Positions 50,941 through 61,490 of a stretch of 64,000 bases of DNA are shown piece after piece. A model generated the notes under the pieces. That model had not been told where the DNA came from, ran no database searches, and saw only the letters and a list, made by a program, of their open reading frames with translations. The translations under genes were made by a program, and so were the position numbers. This DNA is from CAWDBV01 sp963800705 (lineage in GTDB: Bacteria; Actinomycetota; Thermoleophilia; Solirubrobacterales; 70-9), in contig CAWDBV010000003.1 in assembly GCA_963800705.1 (NCBI GenBank), forward strand, positions 62,001-126,000. Direction: 5' to 3'. Position 1 is the first letter of the stretch. Each line of letters begins with the position of its first letter.

Positions 50941-52281
50941 GTGGACGAATCACTCGCCGGCGCGATCCGCGACAGCGGCCTCGTCCGCGAAGAGGACCGC
51001 GTCGTAGTACTTCTGTCCGGTGGTGCCGACTCGGCGTGCGCCGCCGCGGGGCTCGCCGGGCTGCTCGGCCGCGAGCGCGTCCGGGCGCTGCACCTGAACT
51101 ACAAGCTGCGAGATGACTCCGGCGAGGACGAGCTCACCTGCGAGCGGCTCTGCGACCAGCTCGGGATCGGGCTCTCGGTCGAGCGCCCCGAGCTCGCCGC
51201 CGGCAATGTCCAGGCGGCCGCACGCGAGGCGCGCTACGCGGCCGCCGAGGCCCTCCGCGATCAGCTCGGCTTCGAGCTCGTCGCGACGGGTCACACCCGC
51301 ACCGACCTCGCCGAGACCGTCCTCTACCGGCTCGCGACCTCGCCCGGGCGCAGGGCGCTGCTCGGGCTGGCGCCGCGCGGCGGCCCCGGCGGCCGGGTGG
51401 TGAGGCCGCTGCTCGCGCTCTCGCGCGAGCGCACCCGCGAGATCGCCGCCGGCGCGGGCCTCGTCTTCCGCGATGACCCATCGAACGACGAGCCGCTCTA
51501 TGCCCGCAACCGGATCCGCGCCGAGGTGCTGCCGGTGCTGCGCGACATCTCGCCGGCGGCCGAGCAGACGATCGTCTCGACCCAGGCGGAGCTGGCCCAG
51601 GAGGCGGACGCTCTCGAGGCACTGGCCGATGAGGCGCTCGAGGCGATCGGAGCGCTCGCCGGCGCCTCGGCGGTCCCGGCGGCCGAGCTCGAGCGGCTGC
51701 ACCCGGCGATCGCGCGGCTGGCGCTGCGGCGGCTCGCCGAGCGCACCGCGGGGCGCCCGGTAGCGCTCGGGCCCGAGCGCTGCGCCGAGATCCTCAGGCT
51801 CGCGGGCGAGCCCGAGGGCGGAACCGTCGAGCTCGGCGGCGGGGTCGAGGCGCACGCCGAGCACGGCCACGTCCGGATCGCGGCCGGCAAGGCCGCGCAA
51901 CGGCTCGATCCGGTAGCGCTCACCGTGCCCGGCAGCGTCAGCCTCGGCGGCTGGGAGCTGCGCGTGCGGCTCGTCGAGGGCCCCTCCGAGCCCCCCGACG
52001 GCCCCGAGGCGGCGGCGCTCGACGCCGAGAAGCTCGGCTCCGAGCTCGTCGTCCGCACCTGGCGCGAGGGCGACCGCATGCGCCCGCTCGGTCTCGGCGG
52101 CACCAAGAGCCTCCAGGACTTGTTCACCGACGCCAAGGTGCCGCGCTCGCTGCGGCGCGAGCTTCCCGTCGTCACCGCCGGGGAGCGGATCGCCTGGGTC
52201 GCCGGGGTCGCGGTCTCGGATGAGTTCAAGCTCGGCGATGCCAGCACGCGCGCGGCGCTGCTCACCGCCCGCGCGGGCTGA
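50941..52281 (+). CDS. tilS: tRNA(Ile)-lysidine synthase
   Basis: The 446-residue protein has the N-type PP-loop LLSGGADSACAAAGL (from about residue 25), the lysidine-specific ATGHTRTDLAETVLYRL segment, and a C-terminal TilS domain with VRTWREGDRMRPLGLGGTKS and DLFTDAKVPRS. It converts the wobble cytidine of tRNA(Ile) CAU to lysidine, an essential modification. It heads the conserved order tilS-hpt-ftsH. The GTG has a -10 box seven bases upstream. Confidence 0.93.
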   Translation: MDESLAGAIRDSGLVREEDRVVVLLSGGADSACAAAGLAGLLGRERVRALHLNYKLRDDSGEDELTCERLCDQLGIGLSVERPELAAGNVQAAAREARYAAAEALRDQLGFELVATGHTRTDLAETVLYRLATSPGRRALLGLAPRGGPGGRVVRPLLALSRERTREIAAGAGLVFRDDPSNDEPLYARNRIRAEVLPVLRDISPAAEQTIVSTQAELAQEADALEALADEALEAIGALAGASAVPAAELERLHPAIARLALRRLAERTAGRPVALGPERCAEILRLAGEPEGGTVELGGGVEAHAEHGHVRIAAGKAAQRLDPVALTVPGSVSLGGWELRVRLVEGPSEPPDGPEAAALDAEKLGSELVVRTWREGDRMRPLGLGGTKSLQDLFTDAKVPRSLRRELPVVTAGERIAWVAGVAVSDEFKLGDASTRAALLTARAG

Positions 52282-52294
52282 CAAACTGGGCTGA

Positions 52295-52837
52295 ATGGCG
52301 GAGGGCGAGGAGCTGATCGGCGAGACCCTGGTCGAGGAGGCCGACCTCGCGCGCCGGATCGAGGAGCTCGGCGCCGAGATCAGCCGCGACTACGAGGACC
52401 GCGACCTGATCATGGTCGGGATCCTGAAGGGCGCGGTCCCGTTCCTCGCCGACATCATGCGCCGGCTCACGGTTCCCGCCGAGCTCGACTTCATGGCGGT
52501 CTCGAGCTACGGGTCGAGCACCGACTCCTCGGGTGTCGTGCGGATCCTCAAGGATCTCGATGCATCGATCGAAGGTAGGGATGTGCTGATCGTCGACGAC
52601 ATCATCGACTCCGGGCTCACCCTCCACTACCTGCTCCGCAACCTGAAGGCGCGCAACCCCGCCTCGCTCGAGGTCTGCGCCCTGCTCACCAAGCCCGAGC
52701 GCCGCCGCGTCGATCTGCCGATCAAATACGTCGGATTCGAGATCCCGAACCGCTTCGCAATCGGCTACGGGCTCGACTACAAGCAGCGATTTCGCAACCT
52801 CACATATGTGGCTGCATTGGCCGACGAAGCGAGCTGA
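52295..52837 (+). CDS. hpt: Hypoxanthine phosphoribosyltransferase
   Basis: The 180-residue enzyme has the PRPP loop VLIVDDIIDSGLTLHYLL, the flexible loop region SSYGSSTDSSGVV and the C-terminal purine contact FEIPNRFAIGYGLDY. It salvages hypoxanthine or guanine to nucleotides. It starts 13 bases after tilS and has a CAAACT sequence seven bases before its ATG, a weak -10 candidate. The gene order is conserved in Actinomycetota. Confidence 0.94.
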   Translation: MAEGEELIGETLVEEADLARRIEELGAEISRDYEDRDLIMVGILKGAVPFLADIMRRLTVPAELDFMAVSSYGSSTDSSGVVRILKDLDASIEGRDVLIVDDIIDSGLTLHYLLRNLKARNPASLEVCALLTKPERRRVDLPIKYVGFEIPNRFAIGYGLDYKQRFRNLTYVAALADEAS

Positions 52838-52870
52838 GAGCCGCATCCTCCCTGGTACTCTCGAAACGCA

Positions 52871-54823
<1,953 letters not shown>

Positions 54824-54832
54824 CGCACCGTA

Positions 54833-54838
54833 GATACT
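54833..54838 (+). promoter_or_regulatory. Possible -10 box (GATACT) for the amine oxidase gene
   Basis: GATACT lies six bases before the ATG at 54845. It matches TANNNT at all but the first base. Confidence 0.35.
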
Positions 54839-54844
54839 TCGGGC

Positions 54845-56266
54845 ATGGCGCGTGAAGCCGACGTCGTCGTGGTCGGGGCCGGCCTCGCCGGTCTCGCTGC
54901 CGCGCGTGAGCTGACCTCAAAGGGCGCGGAAGTCGTCGTGCTCGAAGCCCGCGACCGGGTCGGCGGCCGCACCTTGAACGAGCCGATCGATCCTGACGCC
55001 AAAGGCGCCCCCGGACGCGAAGCGGAGGAGGCGCCGCCGAAAGTGGTCGAGATCGGGGGCCAGTGGGTCGGGCCGACCCAGAAGCGGGCCCTGGCGCTGA
55101 TCGAGGAGCTCGGGCTCGAGACCTTCAAGACCTGGGGCGAGGGCCGCAACCTGTTCGAGCGCGCCGGCAAGCTGCGCACCTACAAGGGGACGATCCCGAA
55201 GATGAGCCCGCTGGCGCTCGCCGAGACCGGCGCGGTGATGGCGAGGCTGAACCGGATGGCGGGCAGGCTCGACCCCGAGCGGCCCTGGGAGGCGCCGAAG
55301 GCGGCCGAGTGGGACTCGCAGACCTTCGCCACCTGGATGGGCCGTCACATCCGTACCCCCGGCGCCCGCGACATGATGCGGCTCGGGACCTGGGCGGTCT
55401 GGGCCGCGGAGCCCGAGGACGTCTCGCTGCTCCACTTCCTCTTCTACGTGCGTTCTGCCGGTTCGCTGGAGGCGCTGTTCGACAGCGAGGGCGGCGCCCA
55501 GGACTCGCGGATCGTCGGCGGCTCGCAGTTGATCTCGCTGCGTATGGCAGAGCAGCTCGGCGATTCGGTCGAGCTCGGATCGCCGGTGTCGCGAATCGAG
55601 CATGGCGAGGGCTCGGTCCGCGTCGAGTCGGCGAGCGCCGAGGTGAGTGCCAAGCGCGTGATCGTGGCGATGCCGCCGACGCTCACCGCCCGAATCGCCT
55701 ACGACCCGCCGCTGCCCGCGCGCCGTGACGGGCTCAGCCAGCGGATGGCGCAGGGGGCGGTCGTCAAGTGCATGGCGATCTACCCGGAGCCGTTCTGGCG
55801 CGCCGAGGGCTTCTCGGGCCAGGTGACGAGCGCCGACGGCCCGGTCTCGGTCACCTTCGACAACTCGCCTCCCGACGGCTCGCCCGGCGTGCTGCTCGCC
55901 TTCCTGGAGGCGAACGCGGCACGCGAAGGCGCTGCGATGCCGGAGGCCGAGCGCCGCGAGTCGGTGCTCGGATGCCTGGCGCGCTGGTTCGGCGAGCGCG
56001 CCGAGAGCCCGGAGCGCTATGTGGACAAGGCCTGGCCGAACGACGAGTGGTCGCGCGGCTGCTACGGCGGCTTCATGCCGCCGGGCGCCTGGCTCGAGAC
56101 CGAGGACGCGGTCCGCGCTCCGGTCGGCGCGATCCATTGGGCCGGCGCCGAGACCGCGACGATCTGGAACGGCTACATGGACGGCGCGATCTCCTCCGGC
56201 GAGCGGGCGGCGTCCGAGGTGCTGGCGGCGATCGGCGCCGCCAAGGCCGAGCCCGCCCCGGCATGA
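54845..56266 (+). CDS. FAD-dependent amine oxidase
   Basis: The 473-residue flavoprotein has the N-terminal dinucleotide fold VVVGAGLAGLAAARELTSKG, the LEARDRVGGRTLNEPID motif, EIGGQWVGPTQ and the C-terminal FAD contact HWAGAETATIWNGYMDGAI. It resembles monoamine/putrescine oxidases. Residues about 52-67 (DAKGAPGREAEEAPPK) are an insert encoded by copy 4 of the 32-base repeat, placed in a surface loop between GGRT and EIGG. It sits between ftsH and folP, where actinobacteria usually have folE. Confidence 0.9.
   Translation: MAREADVVVVGAGLAGLAAARELTSKGAEVVVLEARDRVGGRTLNEPIDPDAKGAPGREAEEAPPKVVEIGGQWVGPTQKRALALIEELGLETFKTWGEGRNLFERAGKLRTYKGTIPKMSPLALAETGAVMARLNRMAGRLDPERPWEAPKAAEWDSQTFATWMGRHIRTPGARDMMRLGTWAVWAAEPEDVSLLHFLFYVRSAGSLEALFDSEGGAQDSRIVGGSQLISLRMAEQLGDSVELGSPVSRIEHGEGSVRVESASAEVSAKRVIVAMPPTLTARIAYDPPLPARRDGLSQRMAQGAVVKCMAIYPEPFWRAEGFSGQVTSADGPVSVTFDNSPPDGSPGVLLAFLEANAAREGAAMPEAERRESVLGCLARWFGERAESPERYVDKAWPNDEWSRGCYGGFMPPGAWLETEDAVRAPVGAIHWAGAETATIWNGYMDGAISSGERAASEVLAAIGAAKAEPAPA
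55004..55035 (-). repeat. 32-base palindromic repeat, copy 4, inside the amine oxidase gene
   Basis: On the minus strand it starts GGCGCCTCC and ends GGGGGCGCC. Compared with copy 1, base 5 (G to C) and its partner base 28 (C to G) both changed, keeping the pair. The inner 20 bases are identical to copy 1. It encodes an in-frame insert. Confidence 0.75.
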
Positions 56267-57141
56267 TGCCGGCTTCCACGGCGGCTCCTCCGCTTCGCGT
56301 CCGGGGCCGCCTGATCATGGGGGTCGTCAACGTGACCCCCGATTCATTCTCGGACGGGGGCGAGTTCCTCGACCCCGGGCGCGCGGTCGTTCACGGGCGC
56401 GAGCTCGCCGCCGAAGGCGCCGGCATCCTCGACGTCGGCGGCGAGTCGACGCGGCCGGGGGCCGAGGCGGTCGGCGCCGAGCAGGAGCGCGAGCGCGTCA
56501 TCCCCGTCATCGAGGGCCTCGCCGGCGGGGAGGCCGCGATCTCGATCGACACCGCGAAGGCGGAGGTCGCGGCCGCCGCGATCGACGCCGGCGCGGCGAT
56601 CGTCAACGACGTCACGGCGCTCGGCGATCCCGAGATGGCGGCGCTGGTCGCCGAGCGTGGGAGCGAGCTCGTGCTCATGCACATGCAGGGCGACCCGCGG
56701 ACGATGCAGGCCGACCCCACCTATGACGACGTCGTCGAAGACGTCAAGGCCTTTCTCGCCGAGCGGATCGAGCGCGCGACAGCGGCCGGGGTCGAGGAGG
56801 AGAAGATCTGGGTCGACCCGGGGATCGGGTTCGGGAAGACGGTCGACCACAACCTGGCCCTGCTGCGCCGTCTCGGCGAGCTCTCCGAACTCGGCCGGCC
56901 GATCCTGATCGGCAGCTCGCGCAAGAGCTTCATCGGCAAGATCACCGGCGCCGAAGTCGACGAGCGGCTCGGCGGCACGATCGCATCCTGCGTGCTCGCG
57001 GTCGCAAACGGCGCCGGGGCGGTCCGCGTCCACGACGTCGCGCCGGTCCGCGAGGCGCTGCTGGTCGCCGAGGCGATCCTCGACCCCGAGGCCGCAGCGG
57101 TGATCGAAGACCGGCCGCTCAGCCCGGCGCCCGGCGCCTGA
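56263..57141 (+). CDS. folP: Dihydropteroate synthase
   Basis: The 292-residue enzyme has the signatures IMGVVNVTPDSFSDGGEF, DVGGESTRPGAEAV, IVNDVTAL, HMQGDPRTMQ and a phosphate site GSSRKSFIGKI. It joins p-aminobenzoate to the pterin pyrophosphate in folate synthesis. The ATG at 56263 overlaps the previous stop (ATGA). Residues 7-16 (AAPPLRVRGR) are encoded by copy 2 of the 32-base repeat and replace a normal N-terminal segment. It overlaps the convergent ureohydrolase gene by 23 bases. Confidence 0.95.
   Translation: MMPASTAAPPLRVRGRLIMGVVNVTPDSFSDGGEFLDPGRAVVHGRELAAEGAGILDVGGESTRPGAEAVGAEQERERVIPVIEGLAGGEAAISIDTAKAEVAAAAIDAGAAIVNDVTALGDPEMAALVAERGSELVLMHMQGDPRTMQADPTYDDVVEDVKAFLAERIERATAAGVEEEKIWVDPGIGFGKTVDHNLALLRRLGELSELGRPILIGSSRKSFIGKITGAEVDERLGGTIASCVLAVANGAGAVRVHDVAPVREALLVAEAILDPEAAAVIEDRPLSPAPGA
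56280..56311 (+). repeat. 32-base palindromic repeat, copy 2, at the start of folP
   Basis: It is identical in all 32 bases to copy 1 at 24632-24663. It begins 17 bases after the folP ATG and ends just before the conserved IMGVVNVTPDS. Confidence 0.8.
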
Positions 57142-58090
57142 GCGCGATCCCGGTCAGGATCTCGCGCACGACGCGGTCGGCGGCGAGCGCGGTGATGTCG
57201 GCGGAGCCCACCGCGCTCGGCAGCACCTCGACCACCTCGGCACCGACCACATCGAGCTCGGAGGCGAGCTCGCGGCAGGCCCAGAGCAGGTCGCCGCTCG
57301 CCATCCCGCCGGGCTCAGGCGTGCCGGTGCCGGGGGCGAAGGCCGGGTCGAGGACGTCGATGTCGACCGAGACGTAGACGGGCCCCTCGCCGATTGCGGT
57401 CAGCGTGCGGTCGATAGCGTCGCCGATCCCCGCGTACCGGACCTCGTGCATGAAGATCGAGGTGATTCCCCGCTCGGCCTGCCAGGCGAACTCCTTCTCG
57501 CCGGGCCAGTAGCCGCGCAGGCCGATCTGCGCGTAGCGCTTCGGGTCGACGTGGCCCTGCTCGACGAGCCGGTACATCGGGGTGCCGTGCGAGACCTCGA
57601 CCCCGAAGACCTCGGCGCCGGTGTCGGTGTGGGCGTCGAAGTGGACGAGCCCGACCGGCCCGTGCTTCGCGGCGCAGGCGCGGACGTCGGGCTCGGCGAT
57701 CCCGTGGTCGCCGCCGAGCACGATCGGTATCGCCCCGGCGGCGAGCACCTCGCCGACCGTGCGCTCGATCGCCTCGTGCGAGCGCGCCGGGTCGGCGGGC
57801 AGCACCGGTGCGTCGCCGAAGTCGGCAACGCGCAGCTCCTCGAAGGCGTCGATCTGCGCCTCGAGGTGGCGTCCCGGCGGGCAGCTCGCGGCCCTGATCG
57901 CGCGCGGGCCGAAGCGGGTCCCGGGGCGGTCGGAGACGAGGTCGTCGGTCGGCGCTCCGACGATCGCGGCGTCGACGCCCTCGAGCTCTGCCGGGTCCTC
58001 GGTGTAGGGGACGCCGGCGAAGCTCAGCAGCCCAGCGAAGTCGGGCTTCTCGCCGTGATCGCGCCAGCGCTCCAACGGATCGATCGTCAT
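57119..58090 (-). CDS. Agmatinase/arginase-family ureohydrolase
   Basis: The 323-residue protein has all the manganese-site motifs of the family: LGGDHGIAEP, HFDAHTDTGAE and SVDIDVLDPAFAPGTGTPEP. It splits a guanidino compound into urea and an amine; agmatine is the likeliest substrate, but guanidinobutyrate or formiminoglutamate cannot be excluded. With the amine oxidase across folP it could take part in polyamine metabolism. The ATG at 58090 is chosen because it overlaps the previous stop. Confidence 0.9.
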   Translation of the reverse strand: MTIDPLERWRDHGEKPDFAGLLSFAGVPYTEDPAELEGVDAAIVGAPTDDLVSDRPGTRFGPRAIRAASCPPGRHLEAQIDAFEELRVADFGDAPVLPADPARSHEAIERTVGEVLAAGAIPIVLGGDHGIAEPDVRACAAKHGPVGLVHFDAHTDTGAEVFGVEVSHGTPMYRLVEQGHVDPKRYAQIGLRGYWPGEKEFAWQAERGITSIFMHEVRYAGIGDAIDRTLTAIGEGPVYVSVDIDVLDPAFAPGTGTPEPGGMASGDLLWACRELASELDVVGAEVVEVLPSAVGSADITALAADRVVREILTGIALRRRAPG

Positions 58091-58997
58091 CCCATGAACT
58101 CCCGGATCAGGCGGTTGACGTCGTCGGGCGCTTCGTAGGGAACCCAGTGCCCGACGCCGGGAAGCTTCTCGACCCGGATGTTCGGGACCCACTCCTCGAG
58201 CCCCTCGGTCAGGTGGACGAGCAGCGCCGGGTCGGCCTCGCCCCAGATCACCAGCGTCGGGACCTCGAGCCGCTGCTCTTTGATCTTCGCCTCGTACTCC
58301 TCCGGCACGCCGCCGGCCGCGACCTGCTCGCCCATGCGCGCGGCGCGGTAGTAGTTGGCGCCCCCGGTCAGCGCCCCGGGCTGCGACCAGGCCTCGCGGT
58401 AGGCGGCGCGCTCCTCCTCAGAGAGCGCCGCGTTCTCGCCGCCGCCGATCCGCTCCAGCATCGAGAAATGGAAATCGAAGTCGTCGGAGGCCAGCATCTC
58501 CTCCGGCCCCGGCGAGGGCTCCGAGAGCGGCAGCATGTACTGGACGGCCTCGCGCTGGCTCGGCGCTCTCGCGCAGGTCGCGGTTCCAGGTGAACGGGGG
58601 AGGGGAGTCCATGATCACGAAGCGCTCGAGCCGCTCCTGGTTCTTCAGCGCCCACGCCCAGGAGACGATCCCGCCCCAGTCGTGGCCGACGAGCGTGAAG
58701 CGGTCCCACCCGAGCTGGTCGACGGACCGCGTCGACGTCGCCGAGCATGTTCCGCATCCGGTAGCTCTCGACGTCCGCGGGCTTGTCGGAGAGGTTGAAG
58801 CCGCGCATGTCGGGGGCGGCGCAGTGGAAGTCGCGGCCGAGGTCGGCGAGCTGGTGGCGCCACAGGAACCAGAACTGCGGGAAGCCGTGCATGAACAGGA
58901 TCGGGTCGCCGCCTGCGGGTCCGGTCTCGGCGTAGTGGATCCGGCAGCCGTCGTGCTCGGCGTAGCGGTGCTCGACGTCCGGCATCAGACCTTTCAC
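58087..58997 (-). pseudogene. Epoxide hydrolase-like alpha/beta hydrolase with two frameshifts
   Basis: The first frame reads LFMHGFPQFWFLWRHQLADL (oxyanion region) and PDMRGFNLSDKP. After an extra base near 58730 the frame changes and continues with VGHDWGG, the nucleophile elbow with aspartate typical of epoxide hydrolases. A second extra base near 58558 moves to the final frame (QYMLPLSEPSPGPEE to the end), which carries VIWGEADPALL and GVGHWVPYE, the acid and histidine. All catalytic parts survive, so sequence error is likely. A repaired protein would have about 302 residues. The start is a GTG overlapping the upstream stop (GTGA), with an ATG four codons later as the alternative. Confidence 0.78.
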
Positions 58998-59716
58998 GAC
59001 GGCACCGGCTCGATCTCGATCCAGGTCGCGCGCGCGACGGCGAGCGCTTTCCCGTCCCGGTCAGTGACCGCGGAGCCGGCGGAGAGCTTGCGGCCGTCGC
59101 GGTCGATCGGCCAGCCGACCGCCACGTACGTCGCCCCGGCTTCGATGGGTTCGAGGATGCGGCCGGTCAGCCTGCCGAGCACCGACTTCCCCACCTCCGG
59201 CACGAGCATGCCGGCGATACCGCCGGGGCAGTCGAGCACCGACCAGACCAACTCGCTCGCCACGGCGCCGCCCGGAGCTGGAAGCGAATCGTCGACCTGC
59301 CACGGTGCGGCGACGACGTCGCGGCCCTCGACCGGTCCGCATGTGAGGCAGAGCCCGCCGTCCTTGCAGCCATCCGGGCCGCAGACGAAGCACATCGGAA
59401 AGGGATGGTCTTGCTGCAGAGGCGAACCGCTCCGGGCAGCCTCGGCCTCTTCGAGGGTGACCGGATCGGGCAGCTCGAGCTGCGGAGCCTCGGCCGCGCT
59501 CCCCTCGGCGACCAGCGCCTCGCCGTCGCAAAGCGCGGCGCTCCCGTCCGCGGTCTCGATCGTGAGCGGCGTATCGAGCGGCGGCGGGGCGCGCAGCGTC
59601 ACCTCGACCGCCGGTGCCGGCTCGATCCGGGAGGCCAGCACGCCGCAGGTGTAGCCGCCGTTGGCGCTCTCCGGCGGGCCCCGGAAGCGGTGCTCGATCA
59701 CGACCTCGTCGCCCAT
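58994..59716 (-). CDS. Hypothetical protein, hotdog thioesterase-like
   Basis: The 240-residue product has two related halves consistent with a double-hotdog fold: an N-terminal part (GPPESANGGYTCGVLASRI) and a C-terminal part (PGGAVASELVWSVLDCPGGIAG), each with a small-residue-rich helix start. Between them is a cysteine cluster (MCFVCGPDGC then LCLTCGP) that looks like a metal site. A thioesterase or dehydratase-like role is a guess. I chose the ATG at 59716; an in-frame GTG at 59734 is possible. Confidence 0.65.
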   Translation of the reverse strand: MGDEVVIEHRFRGPPESANGGYTCGVLASRIEPAPAVEVTLRAPPPLDTPLTIETADGSAALCDGEALVAEGSAAEAPQLELPDPVTLEEAEAARSGSPLQQDHPFPMCFVCGPDGCKDGGLCLTCGPVEGRDVVAAPWQVDDSLPAPGGAVASELVWSVLDCPGGIAGMLVPEVGKSVLGRLTGRILEPIEAGATYVAVGWPIDRDGRKLSAGSAVTDRDGKALAVARATWIEIEPVPS

Positions 59717-59748
59717 CGCGCTGGACCCTCTCACACGGCGCCTTTCGC

Positions 59749-59754
59749 TACGGT
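59749..59754 (+). promoter_or_regulatory. -10 box (TACGGT) for folB
   Basis: TACGGT lies six bases before the ATG at 59761. Confidence 0.45.
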
Positions 59755-59760
59755 CGCGCC

Positions 59761-60192
59761 ATGGAAGCTCACGAGGGCGGTCCCGAGACCTCGGTCGAGG
59801 TCGAGCTGCGCGGGATCTCGATCTACACCCACCACGGCGTCACCGACGCCGAGCAGGAGGTCGGGCAGCGGATCGAGATCGACCTCACCTTCGACGTCCC
59901 CGACTGCGACGCGGTGCTCACCGACCGGATCGAGGACACGATCGACTACGCCGAGGTCTGCGACATCGTCGCCCTCGCTGCCACCGAGCGCAACTACCGG
60001 ACGCTCGAGCGGCTCGGCCGGGTGATCGGCGAGCGGCTGGTCGAGCGCTTCGGCTGCGAGGAGGTGACGGTGCGAGCGGCGAAGCCCGAGCCCCCGCTGC
60101 CGGTTGCGATCGACGAGGTCGCGGTCGAGGTCGTCCACGAGCGCGCCGGCGAGCGCGAGCACGACGACCCCGACGAGGAGGAGACCGGCTGA
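59761..60192 (+). CDS. folB: Dihydroneopterin aldolase
   Basis: The 143-residue enzyme shows ISIYTHHGVTDAEQEVGQRI, where GVTDAEQ is the family's active-site stretch, TIDYAEVCDIV, and VRAAKPEPPLPVAIDEVAV with the catalytic lysine region. It cleaves dihydroneopterin to the hydroxymethylpterin used by FolK. The acidic tail is extra. The next gene, folK, begins inside its stop codon (CTGA). Confidence 0.94.
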   Translation: MEAHEGGPETSVEVELRGISIYTHHGVTDAEQEVGQRIEIDLTFDVPDCDAVLTDRIEDTIDYAEVCDIVALAATERNYRTLERLGRVIGERLVERFGCEEVTVRAAKPEPPLPVAIDEVAVEVVHERAGEREHDDPDEEETG

Positions 60193-60701
60193 CCGAGCCC
60201 ATCGAGCGTGTCGGGTACCTCGGGCTGGGGTCGAACGTCGGGGACCGGCTCGAGCACCTGCGCGCCGCGGTCAGCGCCCTCCCCGAGCACGGCGCCGATG
60301 TCGAGGCAGCGTCTTCGACCTACGAGACCGAGCCGGTCGGCGAGTTCCTCGAGCAGCCGGACTTCCTCAACGCCTGCCTGCGAATCCGGACTGCGCTTGA
60401 GCCCGAGAGTTTGCTGGACGCCTGCAAGGCGATCGAGGTCGAGCAGGGGCGGATGTTCGCGGCCCCGCGCCACGGCCCGCGGCCGCTCGACGTCGACCTG
60501 CTGCTGCTCGGCGACGTCGAGCTCGCGAGCGAGCGGCTCACCCTGCCCCACCCCGAGGTCCAAAACCGCCGCTTCGTGCTCGAGCCGCTGCTCGAGCTCG
60601 ATCCGGGCCTGGCGCTCCCCGACGGGACCCGGCTCGCGGATTGCCTCGACGCGCTCCCCGAGGAAGAACAGCGCGTCAGCAAGGTGGGGTCGCTGAGCTA
60701 G
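60189..60701 (+). CDS. folK: Hydroxymethyldihydropterin pyrophosphokinase, probable CTG start
   Basis: The 170-residue enzyme has YLGLGSNVGDR, STYETEPVG, DFLNACLRIRT, RHGPRPLDVDLLLLGDV and LPHPEVQNRRFVLEPLLEL, all diagnostic of FolK. No ATG, GTG or TTG lies in frame between the upstream stop region and the conserved YLGLGSN. A CTG at 60189 overlaps the folB stop (CTGA) and would give MTEPIERVGYLGLGSN, the expected N terminus. I take it as the start. It overlaps the convergent GST gene by four bases. Confidence 0.9.
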   Translation: MTEPIERVGYLGLGSNVGDRLEHLRAAVSALPEHGADVEAASSTYETEPVGEFLEQPDFLNACLRIRTALEPESLLDACKAIEVEQGRMFAAPRHGPRPLDVDLLLLGDVELASERLTLPHPEVQNRRFVLEPLLELDPGLALPDGTRLADCLDALPEEEQRVSKVGSLS

Positions 60702-61453
60702 GCGACCGTGGCCGCGGTCTGCAGCGGCTCGAGGTACTCGGCCGGCAGGATCGGCGGCACCTTGCCCGGATAGTCGGGCACGACCCGCATCGCGAGCTTG
60801 CCCGCCGGGCGGTTCTCGATGAACGGCCGGATGTCGTCGAGTGTCATCAGCAGCCGGATGCTGGGCGCGATCTGGTAATCGCCGATGTTTGGCTGCTCAC
60901 CGCCGATCCGCCCGTCGGCGATCCAGCCGTCGATACGGTCGAGCGCGGCGGGAAGCGCCGCCATGTCGGCCTTCAGGTGGGCGTCGTCGCCCTTGTTCAT
61001 GCGCCGCGCGGCGGCGATTATTGGCGCCGCGGTCTTGACGGCGAGCCCGATCGGGACGCCGAGCTTGGCGCCCTCGGAGAAGCTCTCGAGCGGTGCCTTG
61101 TCGCGGCCGAGCGCGTTCCAGAGTGTGCGCCGCGCGATCTGCTGCAGGTCTGTGTCGCCGAACGCCTCGACCTCCTCGACCCTGGCGAGCTCGGCGGGGT
61201 CGGTTGGGACGAGCTGGGGCTCGGGGACGAGCTCGTCGAGCCGGCGGGCGATGTTGCCGGTGCCCTGGATCTTCTCCCCGTCGAGCTTCAGGGCGGGAAC
61301 CGTGTTGCCCTTGAAGCCGACCGCGCGCGTCGCCGCTTTCGATACGACCGGCATCAGGTCGGTTCGCTTGTAGTCGATCCCCTTGCGCTCGAGCATCAGC
61401 CTGGCCGCCATCGCGGGGTGCGAGCCGGGAATCACGTAGAGGCGGGCGTCCAC
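60698..61453 (-). CDS. Glutathione S-transferase-like protein
   Basis: The 251-residue protein has an N-terminal thioredoxin-like domain (LYVIPGSHPAMAARLMLERK; VPALKLDGEKIQGTGNIARR) and an all-helical C-terminal domain. The serine in PGSHP is in place of the usual active-site residue. Since most actinobacteria lack glutathione, the thiol partner is uncertain. The GTG at 61453 has TAGGAT seven bases upstream. It is divergent from coaX. Confidence 0.8.
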   Translation of the reverse strand: MDARLYVIPGSHPAMAARLMLERKGIDYKRTDLMPVVSKAATRAVGFKGNTVPALKLDGEKIQGTGNIARRLDELVPEPQLVPTDPAELARVEEVEAFGDTDLQQIARRTLWNALGRDKAPLESFSEGAKLGVPIGLAVKTAAPIIAAARRMNKGDDAHLKADMAALPAALDRIDGWIADGRIGGEQPNIGDYQIAPSIRLLMTLDDIRPFIENRPAGKLAMRVVPDYPGKVPPILPAEYLEPLQTAATVA

Positions 61454-61460
61454 GTGCCGG

Positions 61461-61466
61461 ATCCTA
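61461..61466 (-). promoter_or_regulatory. -10 box (TAGGAT) for the GST-like gene
   Basis: TAGGAT lies seven bases before the GTG at 61453. The same hexamer and spacing serve the lipoprotein gene at 34493. Confidence 0.5.
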
Positions 61467-61478
61467 TCCGTGTGCAGG

Positions 61479-61484
61479 GATAAT
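61479..61484 (+). promoter_or_regulatory. -10 box (GATAAT) for coaX
   Basis: GATAAT, one base from the sigma-70 consensus, lies six bases before the GTG at 61491. Confidence 0.5.
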
Positions 61485-61490
61485 CGCCCC

